A stretch of 64,000 nt of DNA from Salinimicrobium sp. TH3 (lineage in GTDB: Bacteria; Bacteroidota; Bacteroidia; Flavobacteriales; Flavobacteriaceae), in the NCBI RefSeq assembly GCF_026676115.1, contig NZ_JAPONB010000001.1:558001-622000 (forward strand), read 5' to 3'. Shown here one piece after another: positions 26,978 through 34,367 of this stretch. Positions within the stretch are counted from its first letter, which is position 1. Each line of letters starts with the position of its first letter. The notes under the pieces were generated by a model, which saw nothing but the letters and a program-made list of their open reading frames with translations, was not told the origin of the DNA and did not search any database. The translations under genes were made by a program, and so were the position numbers.

Positions 26978-28054
26978 TTACCCAACCATCTTTCCAATTT
27001 CCGGATTTTCGTAATGCTCTACCACCTTTAAAAGTTGTTTTTCAAAATTGTAGATATCATCTACGCTCTCGATCCTTTCTTTAACCTCCTTTTTATTGCT
27101 GTCGAAAAGACTTATGTATTTTATTCCCCCATTAAGGTGCAAACGGCAAATGGGTTTACGGTTATTGTCATCCAATAAGATCCCAAAATAGGATTGGGTA
27201 TCACGATGGACGACCCTATCTTTTGAAAGTTTTCTTCTAAGGATGGCCAGGACGATATTGAAGCCTTCCATTTCCTCTTCTGTAGTGTCAATTTTACTCG
27301 TAGGTTCTTCTTGTATTAATTCTTCTTTCTGTTTTTCTTCCTCATTGTTGAGTGCGGAATTCAGTCGATCGTTTACTTTTTCACTAATAAACTGGCCAAA
27401 TGCTTTTTTAACCAAATCGCTGAATTCCTCTACCACATTGGCTGTTAATCGTCCACTGTAAACCTGGCAGGTCAAGAGCTTAACAAAATCGGTAGAAGGG
27501 CTTTGTATTTCTCTATCTATTGTTTGTTTTAATTCTCTGGTATACTTGAGAGTACTAGCGTTGTCCACGATCTTGTTCACATCAAAATTCGACTTGTGAA
27601 ACTTTTCTATTTCTTTAGTTGTTCCGTCTTTCAGCTTTGTAATATCAAATTCAAAAAATGGTTTTTCATCCATCTTATTTGGCTCCTCCAGATCTGTATA
27701 AAATTTATAAGTGATCCCATTGGTAAGGAGTGCAAAACGCGTTTTTGTGACATGGAAGTATCTGAAGAGCTGAGACGAATTGTGCACATTCAATTCGGAA
27801 CCCCAATGTTTACATTCAATGATGAGAATAGGAGCACCATTTTGATAAATAGCGTAATCTACTTTTTCACCTTTTTTCAGTCCCAGGTCGGCAGTGAATT
27901 CAGGGACAACTTCAGTAGGGTTGAAAGCATCATACCCCAGAATGTTTATAAATGGAAGAACAAAAGCATGCTTTGTTGATTCTTCTGTTCCAATTTGGTC
28001 TTTTAGTTTTTCTACTTTGTCGGCGAGTCCTTTCAGCTGGTTGTGTAATTCCAT
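26978..28054 (-). CDS. Solitary HsdR_N-type PD-(D/E)xK nuclease
   Basis: A protein of 358 residues. The N-terminal 150 residues match the type I restriction R-subunit N-terminal (HSDR_N) fold: EVVPEFTADLGLKKGEK, then VD66YAIYQNGAPILIIE80CK82HWG, giving the D...ExK nuclease site. A coiled, charged middle (about 220-260, QKEELIQEEPTSK) follows, and then a small C-terminal domain with GGIKYISLFDS. There is no helicase motor, HsdM or HsdS, so this is a stand-alone nuclease of a type frequent in Bacteroidetes. Function unknown, possibly defence. It is convergent with the MTase-DUF262-HEPN operon and may be part of the same accessory island. Confidence 0.85.
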   Translation of the reverse strand: MELHNQLKGLADKVEKLKDQIGTEESTKHAFVLPFINILGYDAFNPTEVVPEFTADLGLKKGEKVDYAIYQNGAPILIIECKHWGSELNVHNSSQLFRYFHVTKTRFALLTNGITYKFYTDLEEPNKMDEKPFFEFDITKLKDGTTKEIEKFHKSNFDVNKIVDNASTLKYTRELKQTIDREIQSPSTDFVKLLTCQVYSGRLTANVVEEFSDLVKKAFGQFISEKVNDRLNSALNNEEEKQKEELIQEEPTSKIDTTEEEMEGFNIVLAILRRKLSKDRVVHRDTQSYFGILLDDNNRKPICRLHLNGGIKYISLFDSNKKEVKERIESVDDIYNFEKQLLKVVEHYENPEIGKMVG

Positions 28055-28314
28055 AATATGATATTATTAAATAATTAGTTCGGCTTAATAACGTCATATG
28101 GAAAGTAGTGCGAATACTATCCTCCTTCTATCGTGGTAATGATCGCACAGCTGTAGGGAAAGTGCAGTAATTCTTTTTGTTCTTGTCTAAGAAACAGTGA
28201 ATTATTCAAATATATCAAAAAAATCGAACCTTCAGCAGCAGAAAAGAGAAAGAAATAATATCTTCCAAAAATACAATTCCTATACCTATTTAAATTTTCT
28301 TAAACCTCCCAAAA

Positions 28315-29004
28315 ATGACAAAATTTCTATCCTTTCTGTTCTTATGCCTAGTGACAACAAGCTGCATGGATGATGAAATGAGGAGACCTGTTCCTGGAGG
28401 CGCGCCTCAGGAAAAAGAATTTGAAGAAATAAAAGCTGTCGCCCATTTGCCGGTACATATTGATAGCACAAAATACCTGTTGCATCCTATCGGGGAACTG
28501 GGGGAGGAGAGATCAGGTTACTTCAGCTCTGGAAGTTCGGCGGGGAATAATGTTTTTCAGTCTTCAGATGTGCTTCGGGGGAGAATGACCAACCTTAAAT
28601 TTCAGCAGTTAAATTCCGAAGAACTGGTCCCGCTAACAAATGAGCAGGTGGTGATCTATTCTGTTCAATTTCTGCGCAGCATCTTTGAAAATACCGGAAA
28701 GCAATTTCTGCTGTACGAAATGCGGGATCGGGATACCAATGGTGATGAGAACCTGAGTGAGAAAGATGCAAGCTCACTTTACATTAGCAACATCAACGGG
28801 GAAAACTTCAGAAAATTAACTCCCGAAGGTGAACATCTGCTGCAATTGACGGTAGTTGATGAGATGAACCGGCTCTACTTTAGAACCAGGGAAGACAGCA
28901 ATGGAGACGGGCAATTCGATAATAACGACCGGCAGCATGTGTATTATGTAGACCTGGCTCCCGCAGCATTAAAAGTCACAGCATACTTTCCGCTAAAAAG
29001 TTAG
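28315..29004 (+). CDS. Lipoprotein with EF-hand-like calcium loops
   Basis: A protein of 229 residues. The signal peptide ends at the lipobox VTTSC (Cys17), then an acidic stretch. Two loops look like calcium-binding DxDxNGDE motifs: RDTNGDENLSEKD (about 143-155) and DSNGDGQFDNND (about 195-206). The rest has no recognised domain. Probably outer-membrane attached. The start codon sits inside a half copy of the dispersed palindrome (CAAAAATGACA-like), directly at the ATG. Confidence 0.7.
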   Translation: MTKFLSFLFLCLVTTSCMDDEMRRPVPGGAPQEKEFEEIKAVAHLPVHIDSTKYLLHPIGELGEERSGYFSSGSSAGNNVFQSSDVLRGRMTNLKFQQLNSEELVPLTNEQVVIYSVQFLRSIFENTGKQFLLYEMRDRDTNGDENLSEKDASSLYISNINGENFRKLTPEGEHLLQLTVVDEMNRLYFRTREDSNGDGQFDNNDRQHVYYVDLAPAALKVTAYFPLKS

Positions 29005-29009
29005 ATTAC

Positions 29010-29070
29010 TTCTGCCTTCGCACTTCTAAAATCCAGCTTCCACTGTTAGCTCTCAAAAATGGCATTTTTG
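29010..29070. repeat. Heptad tract followed by perfect palindrome copy
   Basis: ACTTCTG, CCTTCGC, ACTTCTA, AAATCCA, GCTTCCA precede CAAAAATGGCATTTTTG at 29054-29070, the only copy that is a full 17-bp palindrome. Confidence 0.75.
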
Positions 29071-29155
29071 ACTATCTTTTAAATTGACCTTTTAACTGAC
29101 AAATTCGAGTTCCCAAGCCACAACTTATGTTATTCGGGACGTTGTGAAAAATGCC
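29041..29155 (+). repeat. attC-like element, left end of cassette array
   Basis: It ends in ATTCGGGACGTTGTGAAAA with a GTT core at 29141-29143. The 15 bases from 29141 (GTTGTGAAAAATGCC) are nearly complementary to GGCACTATTTCACAAT at 30467-30482, the start of the next element, as expected for the two ends of one integron cassette. The left arm of this first element is only weakly matched. The gap 29005-29406 holds nothing else. Confidence 0.45.
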
Positions 29156-29406
29156 ACTGACAAAAAAACCTGAGAAAAAAAAGCTGATGGTATAAACAAG
29201 GGATTTTTAAAATGAAGTTTTTGGAGTAAGAAAACTTGAAACCAAAGACTCAAACTACCTGATATATAGTACGTTATCTTTCGTTTTACACAAAATAATA
29301 TTAAATTTATAGAATATACATTAAAGGTACTTTTGGTGCTTGTGTAGAACTCCCGGGAAAGTAACTAATAAGTGCTTCCTTAGAGACCTGATTTTATATC
29401 AACAAA

Positions 29407-30279
29407 ATGAAAAAAATAACCCTTTTATTCACCCTGATGATTTCTATCAATCTCTGTGTAGGCCAGGTTATAGATGTACACCTGCATTCGTATACTGATG
29501 ATATATATCATGGAGGGCATCCACATCCTGCAGGGAATATTCCGTCACCTCCTACTGCTGAAGCACATCTCGATAGAACTATTGAGTTAATGGATTCTTT
29601 AAATATTGATTATGCTGTTATCAGTAACAGTATAAAAGCCAATGAAAAATGGATGGAAGCAGACGACCGGTTTATTCCTGGATATGGTGCCAATACAGAA
29701 ATGATTCCAGTAGATGAATTTGAGGAATTAATTAAAAACGGAAAGATCAAGGTCTTTGGGGAGATCGGATCTTCCTATGAAGGAGTAACTTTAGCCAATC
29801 CCATTTACAAGCCATACTTAGAAATTTGCAACAAATATGGTTTACCGGTTATGTACCATACTGGCCCTCCCAATCCGGGTTCCAAAAGTAAGGCAAAAAG
29901 AGTATTTAAAGGCGATCCTGCATTAATAGAAGACGTTATTGCAACATATCCTGACCTAAAGATTTGCCTGCAACACGCCGGTGCGAGTTTTTGGGAGAAT
30001 GCTGTGTTGTTAATGGCATATTACCCAAATGTTTATGCTGACTTAGGTGTTCTATTATGGGTAAGTCCACTGACACAGGAAATGGCCGTGGATTTCCTCA
30101 AAAGGTGTAAAAAGTATGGCATACTCAAAAAGGTGATGTTTGGCTCAGACCAGATGGTATGGCCCGAAAGCATAAAAATTTCCATAAATTACTTGAATTC
30201 ACTCGATTTTTTAACCGAAGAGGAAAAGAGAATGATACTTTACGAGAACGCCAGAAAATTTTTGGGATTAATGGATTAA
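29407..30279 (+). CDS. Exported amidohydrolase-family (TIM-barrel) protein
   Basis: A protein of 290 residues with a signal peptide at 1-19 (ending CVGQ). Amidohydrolase-2-like barrel: VIDVHLHSYTDD (HxH metal site), KVFGEIGSSYEGV, LPVMYHTGPPNPG, ICLQHAGASFWEN with a metal His, and MFGSDQMVWPE with the final Asp. It ends in a helix with ARKFLGL. Such proteins are hydrolases or decarboxylases; the substrate is unknown. Single gene of the first putative cassette. Codons are A+T-richer than in the core region. Confidence 0.85.
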   Translation: MKKITLLFTLMISINLCVGQVIDVHLHSYTDDIYHGGHPHPAGNIPSPPTAEAHLDRTIELMDSLNIDYAVISNSIKANEKWMEADDRFIPGYGANTEMIPVDEFEELIKNGKIKVFGEIGSSYEGVTLANPIYKPYLEICNKYGLPVMYHTGPPNPGSKSKAKRVFKGDPALIEDVIATYPDLKICLQHAGASFWENAVLLMAYYPNVYADLGVLLWVSPLTQEMAVDFLKRCKKYGILKKVMFGSDQMVWPESIKISINYLNSLDFLTEEEKRMILYENARKFLGLMD

Positions 30280-30466
30280 AACTATTCATCACAAATCTGT
30301 ACGGCCAGTTTACAGAGGCAAAATCGTTTAATTGGAAGTAGTTCAGCATCGTTGAGTGGTGAAAACATCAGGTCTTAAAGAGTCTTTTTTAAGAAGTAAG
30401 AAAATTTGAACTTTAAAGGCAAAAATGCAGCTGACTTAAAAGCAAAGCCTGCTGACTCGAACAGGT

Positions 30467-30610
30467 GGCACTATTTCACAATAATGGCTATCCAAAAATG
30501 GCTTTTTTGAGAACAATTTTCCTACATTTATTTCCATTAGAAACAGCCGGTTCATCTGAAAGTGCATTCTTCCCTACACGCCACTTTTGATAGCCGGGAC
30601 GTTGTAGCAC
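30467..30610 (+). repeat. attC-like element 1 (between amidohydrolase and methyltransferase)
   Basis: GGCTATCCAAAAATGGC (30486-30502) pairs with GCCACTTTTGATAGCC (30580-30595), and CACAAT (30477-30482) pairs with the GTTGT core at 30601. The result is a long imperfect stem with a bulge, as in attC. It contains a copy of the dispersed palindrome (30493-30509). Confidence 0.55.
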
Positions 30611-30631
30611 ATATGATCAAAATATCTCAAA

Positions 30632-31405
30632 ATGGGAAGATTACACCTGTTTGAATTTGAAGACCAAAAATGGTTTCCTGATTTTTTGAGAAACTATATG
30701 ACTGATTTTTTGCAATATTTATCTAACAAAGCTAAAATCTACAAACCTATTATTCCTATAATCAAACAGGGTTTGAATAAAAGTGGAACCAATCAAATAA
30801 TTGACCTTGGTTCTGGAGGTGGTGGCGGACTTATTTGGTTGAACTCTGAATTGAAAAATGACATCCCTGACCTGAAAATAATCCTGACTGACCTTTACCC
30901 CAACATTCCAGCATTTAAATTCACAAAAGAGCAAGCGGACAATTTTGAGTATGTGGAAAAGCCTGTTGATGCAAGAAATGTACCCGAGGAATTAAAAGGG
31001 TTGAGAACTCAATTTTTATCATTGCATCATTTCAAAAAAAATGATGCAATGCAAATTCTTCAAAATGCCATTGACACAAACAGCCCAATTGCAATATTTG
31101 AAGGACAAGAAAGAAGTATACCTAGTATTTTGGCAATGATATTTTCGCCAATAAGTGTTTTATTGACAACGCCATTTATAAGACCGTTCAAACCTGGACG
31201 GATTATTTTCACATATCTAATTCCTGTTGTTCCTCTGTTTGTTTTGTGGGATGGCATTGTTTCCTCATTGCGGACTTATTCCATTAAGGAAATGAATGAA
31301 CTTGTTGAGAACCTAAACGGAACAGAAAATTATGATTGGGAAATAAACAAAGTTAAATCAGGACCAGGTGTCGTTTTATATCTACTTGGAACTAAAAAAG
31401 AATAA
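30632..31405 (+). CDS. Class I SAM-dependent methyltransferase-like protein
   Basis: A protein of 257 residues. The SAM-binding glycine loop QIIDLGSGGGGGLIWL lies around residues 50-65, and an acidic strand with LKIILTDLYPN follows. QFLSLHHFKKNDA replaces the usual catalytic-side motif. Two hydrophobic stretches (SILAMIFSPISVLLTTPFI and IIFTYLIPVVPLFVLW) suggest membrane contact. Substrate unknown. It fills the second putative cassette, with 30 bases between the left boundary and the start codon and only 4 bases between the stop and the next attC-like element, the compact design of integron cassettes. Confidence 0.75.
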   Translation: MGRLHLFEFEDQKWFPDFLRNYMTDFLQYLSNKAKIYKPIIPIIKQGLNKSGTNQIIDLGSGGGGGLIWLNSELKNDIPDLKIILTDLYPNIPAFKFTKEQADNFEYVEKPVDARNVPEELKGLRTQFLSLHHFKKNDAMQILQNAIDTNSPIAIFEGQERSIPSILAMIFSPISVLLTTPFIRPFKPGRIIFTYLIPVVPLFVLWDGIVSSLRTYSIKEMNELVENLNGTENYDWEINKVKSGPGVVLYLLGTKKE

Positions 31406-31409
31406 ATAC

Positions 31410-31550
31410 GTGCTACAACACCGTGTAATAAACATTGCTTAATTTAGATTAGCTCTTTGGTCGTTTCTTTGTTTGCTAGCATCTGATTTTCCTTCGGAAA
31501 ATCCTCTCACTCACAAACGCAACGTTCCTTGTACATAACGTTAGCAGCAA
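31410..31550 (+). repeat. attC-like element 2
   Basis: GTGCTACAAC (31410-31419) begins the element and matches the complement of the cassette start at 30601. The right end, GTACATAACGTTAGCAGC, has its GTT core at 31540-31542. Inner arms CATTGC and GCAACG-type bases pair imperfectly. Confidence 0.55.
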
Positions 31551-31662
31551 GCTGACTTAAAAAACACTTTGAGTATTATTCATTTTTTGATTTCAAGTTC
31601 AAAGAACAGAAAAAACAACTTTGAAAACTCACACATTTAATCTATCAAAAGAGTATAATTAG

Positions 31663-32337
31663 ATGGCTATTAGAAATATAATTTTTCTGTTACTTTTTAC
31701 CCTACTTAATTTTAAAGTTCAAGCTCAGATAAAACCTATTTTATATGGGGGAATCGACTATTATAGAGATAAAGGTTTTGAAGAAAATGCTTACGTAAAT
31801 TTTAATATAGGAACACAATTATTTAAATGGAATTTTATTGCCCCTGAAATCGGATATGAGCATTATTATGGTTTGGTGAATGAGAACAATGAAATGAATC
31901 CAAATGACCCAAATGCAAGGGCTCCATCTAAATTAAAGACAAGATATTCTACCAATTCTCTTTCATTGGCGCCAAAGTTAATTTTCGGAAACAAAGAAGC
32001 CGCTTTGGTTGTCATTCCACAATATAATTTCGGAGAAATAAAAGTGCGGGGGGATTTATTAAAAGATACCGGAAAACAATATGTGCTCGATGACCAGCAA
32101 AAGATATCAGAATCTATTTCCTATTTGAGCATTGCTGCGGGCGTAGAAGGGCAATTTTTTGAGTCCGAAGTTTTGCATTTTAGCCTTTTCTTAAAATATA
32201 ATTTTTTGAATTCATCGAAAATTTTGGAGAAAATTGAAATACCACAAAGTCGACTAAATTCTAATGGAGGAAGTGCAGAAGGTTTAGGACTTGGGTTTAG
32301 GATATATTTTGATTTAATTGAATTATTGAAACAATAA
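31663..32337 (+). CDS. Outer-membrane beta-barrel-like protein
   Basis: A protein of 224 residues with a signal peptide at about 1-21 (ending VQAQ). Alternating strands with aromatic ends follow (ILYGGIDYYRDKGF, IAPEIGYEHYYGL, SLAPKLIFGNKEAALVVIPQYNFGEIKV, HFSLFLKYNF, GLGLGFRIYFD). No catalytic motif. Single gene of the third putative cassette. About 120 bases separate the cassette start from the ATG. A+T-rich, unlike core genes. Confidence 0.7.
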   Translation: MAIRNIIFLLLFTLLNFKVQAQIKPILYGGIDYYRDKGFEENAYVNFNIGTQLFKWNFIAPEIGYEHYYGLVNENNEMNPNDPNARAPSKLKTRYSTNSLSLAPKLIFGNKEAALVVIPQYNFGEIKVRGDLLKDTGKQYVLDDQQKISESISYLSIAAGVEGQFFESEVLHFSLFLKYNFLNSSKILEKIEIPQSRLNSNGGSAEGLGLGFRIYFDLIELLKQ

Positions 32338-32340
32338 AAA

Positions 32341-32482
32341 GCCAGCTGCCAACAACGTATACCGCAAATAGACGGTTAAGTATTAAAGAAATTAATTAAA
32401 TTCATGGTTCAATAATATCTCTAGCCGACCAATTCGTGTCCCCTACTCCGCCAACTGGCGATAACCGAGACCGTTGTGGGGC
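32341..32482 (+). repeat. attC-like element 3
   Basis: GCCAGCTGCCAACAACG opens it, complementary to the start of the same cassette (TTAGCAGCAAGCTGAC at 31541). It closes with GACCGTTGTGGGGC, GTT core at 32473-32475. Internal pairing is weaker than in the neighbours (AACG/CGTT, CCG/CGG). Confidence 0.5.
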
Positions 32483-32499
32483 ATTAAAGAGCTAGTAGA

Positions 32500-32883
32500 A
32501 TGAATAAATCAATTGAACATTTAATCGAAGCATTTAATACAGGTTGGACCCAAGGTGAATTTAACGCAGTTGAATCAGTTCTTCACGAAAATGTCGTTTT
32601 TATAGCGCCTGATTTAGCAACTGAAATAGTTGGAAAAAAAGCATGTCTAGAAACAATTAAAGCATATTCAAGTAATGCAAATACATTGTTATTTGAAGTT
32701 GAAAAACAAAAAATCAATGTTTGGCACCAGACTGCCAATATCTCAATGAATTATTACATTGAATATCTTATGAACGGCAAGAAATACAGAGAAAAAGGTA
32801 AGGAGTTTTGGACTCTGATTAAAGAGAATAATGACTGGAAAATAGTGTGGAGAGCAATGGTTAGTAGCGAAAATTTAAAATAA
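32500..32883 (+). CDS. SnoaL-like / NTF2-fold protein (DUF4440 type)
   Basis: A protein of 127 residues, the length of the NTF2 fold. It has an N-terminal helix IEHLIEAFNTGWTQGEFNAVESVLHENVVFIAPD, the middle GKKACLETIKAYSSN, and the final strand pattern KGKEFWTLIKENNDWKIVWRAMVS, all as in SnoaL/DUF4440 proteins. These bind small molecules or act as isomerases; no catalytic pair can be named here. Fourth putative cassette gene, with a short leader. Confidence 0.8.
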   Translation: MNKSIEHLIEAFNTGWTQGEFNAVESVLHENVVFIAPDLATEIVGKKACLETIKAYSSNANTLLFEVEKQKINVWHQTANISMNYYIEYLMNGKKYREKGKEFWTLIKENNDWKIVWRAMVSSENLK

Positions 32884-32886
32884 GAA

Positions 32887-33015
32887 CACCACACAACAAC
32901 GCATATAGCTTTTGGCAGGTGAAGGAATGAAAGAAAGGCTTTCGCTCCGTAGCCAGCCATGGTTTCGTTGGACAGGGAAGTGTCTCAAAACTGCCACAAG
33001 CCATATGTCAACCTT
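32887..33015 (+). repeat. attC-like element 4 (array end)
   Basis: The best stem of the set: GCATATAGCTTTTGGCAG (32901-32918) against CTGCCACAAGCCATATG (32991-33007), with a bulged base and about 70 bases between. CCACACAAC before it matches the complement of GTTGTGGGGC at 32473. The right core is degenerate (GTCAACC). Confidence 0.6.
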
Positions 33016-33069
33016 TGTAAAACATTAAAAATCAAAATGAATAAATAAAATTAGGCAGCAGGCAGATCA

Positions 33070-33738
33070 TTATAGGTCGATCCTATCTTGCAATTCAAGT
33101 ACCATAAGAGTGTCCGAAAATACCCCTTTTTGTATCATGTCCAGTAATTCTTTTTTAGTCCATTTTAATTCGAAATAATCGTACTGACCATATTTGTGCA
33201 TATAACTGTAAATTTTTTTATGATTGGATAAAGATTCTAATTTTTCAATATCGAGCAGGCAGAAATGAATAGTCCCATGGCTGTCTTTTTTAAGGTAGAC
33301 CGTTGACCACCATTGATTTTGCTCTTTGATGTTGACAATGTGATCATTTTTTATTTTTCGCAAAAAAGTATTGGTGCCCAGGGGGTATTCCATCACATAT
33401 TTTTCTAAAAAGTAAATCGTGTCCTCTATTACTTTAAAAGGAAATCCCCTGCTTATTTCCTTTTTAGGATCACCAATGAGGTAAATTTTGTTGTCTTTGA
33501 TGATATAGGAAGAATCGAGCTCCTTAGTTGATAGTTTACTTTTCTCGGCCTCCAGGCTCCTGATAATGTCTTTTTTAATAATGATAGTGTCCTCTTCAAT
33601 AACCCAAACCCCTCTATACTTAGCGGGAAATGAATAAATATTTTTTGAGTCTACGGGTAGTGGGTCTGAGACATAAACTCCCGAACAGGAAACCATTAAT
33701 AGCAACAGGCTAAAAATGAACAGCGGTTTTAATTTCAT
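33070..33738 (-). CDS. Lipoprotein of unknown function
   Basis: A protein of 222 residues. The signal peptide ends at lipobox LMVSC (Cys18). The mature part is rich in Lys, Asp and aromatic residues, with beta-type segments (YRGVWVIEEDTIIIKK, SSYIIKDNKIYLIGD). Nothing matches a family I can name. It runs opposite to the cassette array and ends 55 bases from the last attC-like element, which marks the array's right limit. Confidence 0.7.
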   Translation of the reverse strand: MKLKPLFIFSLLLLMVSCSGVYVSDPLPVDSKNIYSFPAKYRGVWVIEEDTIIIKKDIIRSLEAEKSKLSTKELDSSYIIKDNKIYLIGDPKKEISRGFPFKVIEDTIYFLEKYVMEYPLGTNTFLRKIKNDHIVNIKEQNQWWSTVYLKKDSHGTIHFCLLDIEKLESLSNHKKIYSYMHKYGQYDYFELKWTKKELLDMIQKGVFSDTLMVLELQDRIDL

Positions 33739-34367
33739 CTTTCCTTTTGTTTAAATGAGCGGGATTTGCCTTCTTAATGTGGTCTTCTAAAATGTCTTTT
33801 GAAGCACAGTACATTGGTCGTCACCATCTCTTGAAGGATTCCTCTATAAAAGGTACAAAATCAGTATTTTAAGAATCATGAGAAATATCAGGAAGAAGAA
33901 AACTTAACTGAAATTCCAAAACTTCTAACCTCGTACTTCTAAGATCTAACTTCCGCGAGGTAGATGGCTCCCCGGTAATTATCGAATTATCGAACCTGAA
34001 CCAGGGTAACCAATACCTCCTGGGACCTGAACCCGAATAAACAAGTTTTAATTACTTCAGGTAAAAGTTGATAAATAACACCGCCATGAAAGAATGAAAA
34101 AAAAGGCCCTTTTAGGGCCTTCTCTCTTTAAGAAGCATTCCCGGCACTCCTCCATCTCTTCCAGTAGTACCTGATGGATGGTATCTACTGCATTATAATA
34201 TACCCTTACCCGGGTATAAAAAACCCTGCTGTTCAGGTATTTCCCATCCCCGATTCCTTTTCCATCTTTGCTTAGTAGAATTTAATCAAAAACAAGAATA
34301 AAAAACCGAATAATAAGGGACTACCCGAAAACAGAAAAAACATTCAATTAATCAAATAATCAACATT
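33739..34367. other. 629-base gap with heptad tract, minus-strand terminator and possible gene remnant
   Basis: It contains a heptad-phased tract at 33908-33943 (AACTTCT, AACCTCG, TACTTCT, AAGATCT, AACTTCC) and a hairpin with a T-run for minus-strand transcripts at 34098-34125. It also has a minus-strand open stretch from 34281 to 34057 without a usable start codon. Its peptide (YYNAVDTIHQVLLEEMEECR within it) looks protein-like and may be a remnant. No promoter could be assigned. Confidence 0.5.
34098..34125 (-). terminator. Minus-strand intrinsic terminator
   Basis: AAGGCCC, TAAAA loop, GGGCCTT followed by eight T on the minus strand. No annotated minus-strand gene ends here, so it implies an unrecognised transcript from 34.1-34.3 kb or a decayed gene. 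Confidence 0.65.

Larger units (their letters stand above)
29142..33007 (+). mobile_element. Candidate integron-type cassette array without integrase
   Basis: Four consecutive units, each one plus-strand gene followed by a 110-140 bp structured element: 29142-30601 (amidohydrolase), 30602-31540 (methyltransferase), 31541-32473 (outer-membrane protein), 32474-33007 (SnoaL-like). In each unit the first 10-18 bases are complementary to the start of the closing element: GTTGTAGCAC/GTGCTACAAC in unit 2, AGCAAGCTGACTT/AAGCCAGCT-GC in unit 3, GTTGTGGGGC/CCACACAAC in unit 4. This is the pattern left by integron cassettes cut at G/TT. The GTTRRRY core is only partly kept and no intI is in the window. 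Confidence 0.5.

Noticed and set aside
28286-28471. Minus-strand frame over the start of the calcium-loop lipoprotein
   Set aside because: It overlaps the signal-peptide region of a well-supported gene and has no features.
29005-33060. Integrase or transposase inside the cassette array
   Set aside because: None of the genes shows tyrosine-recombinase or transposase motifs; the array call rests on boundary pairing only.
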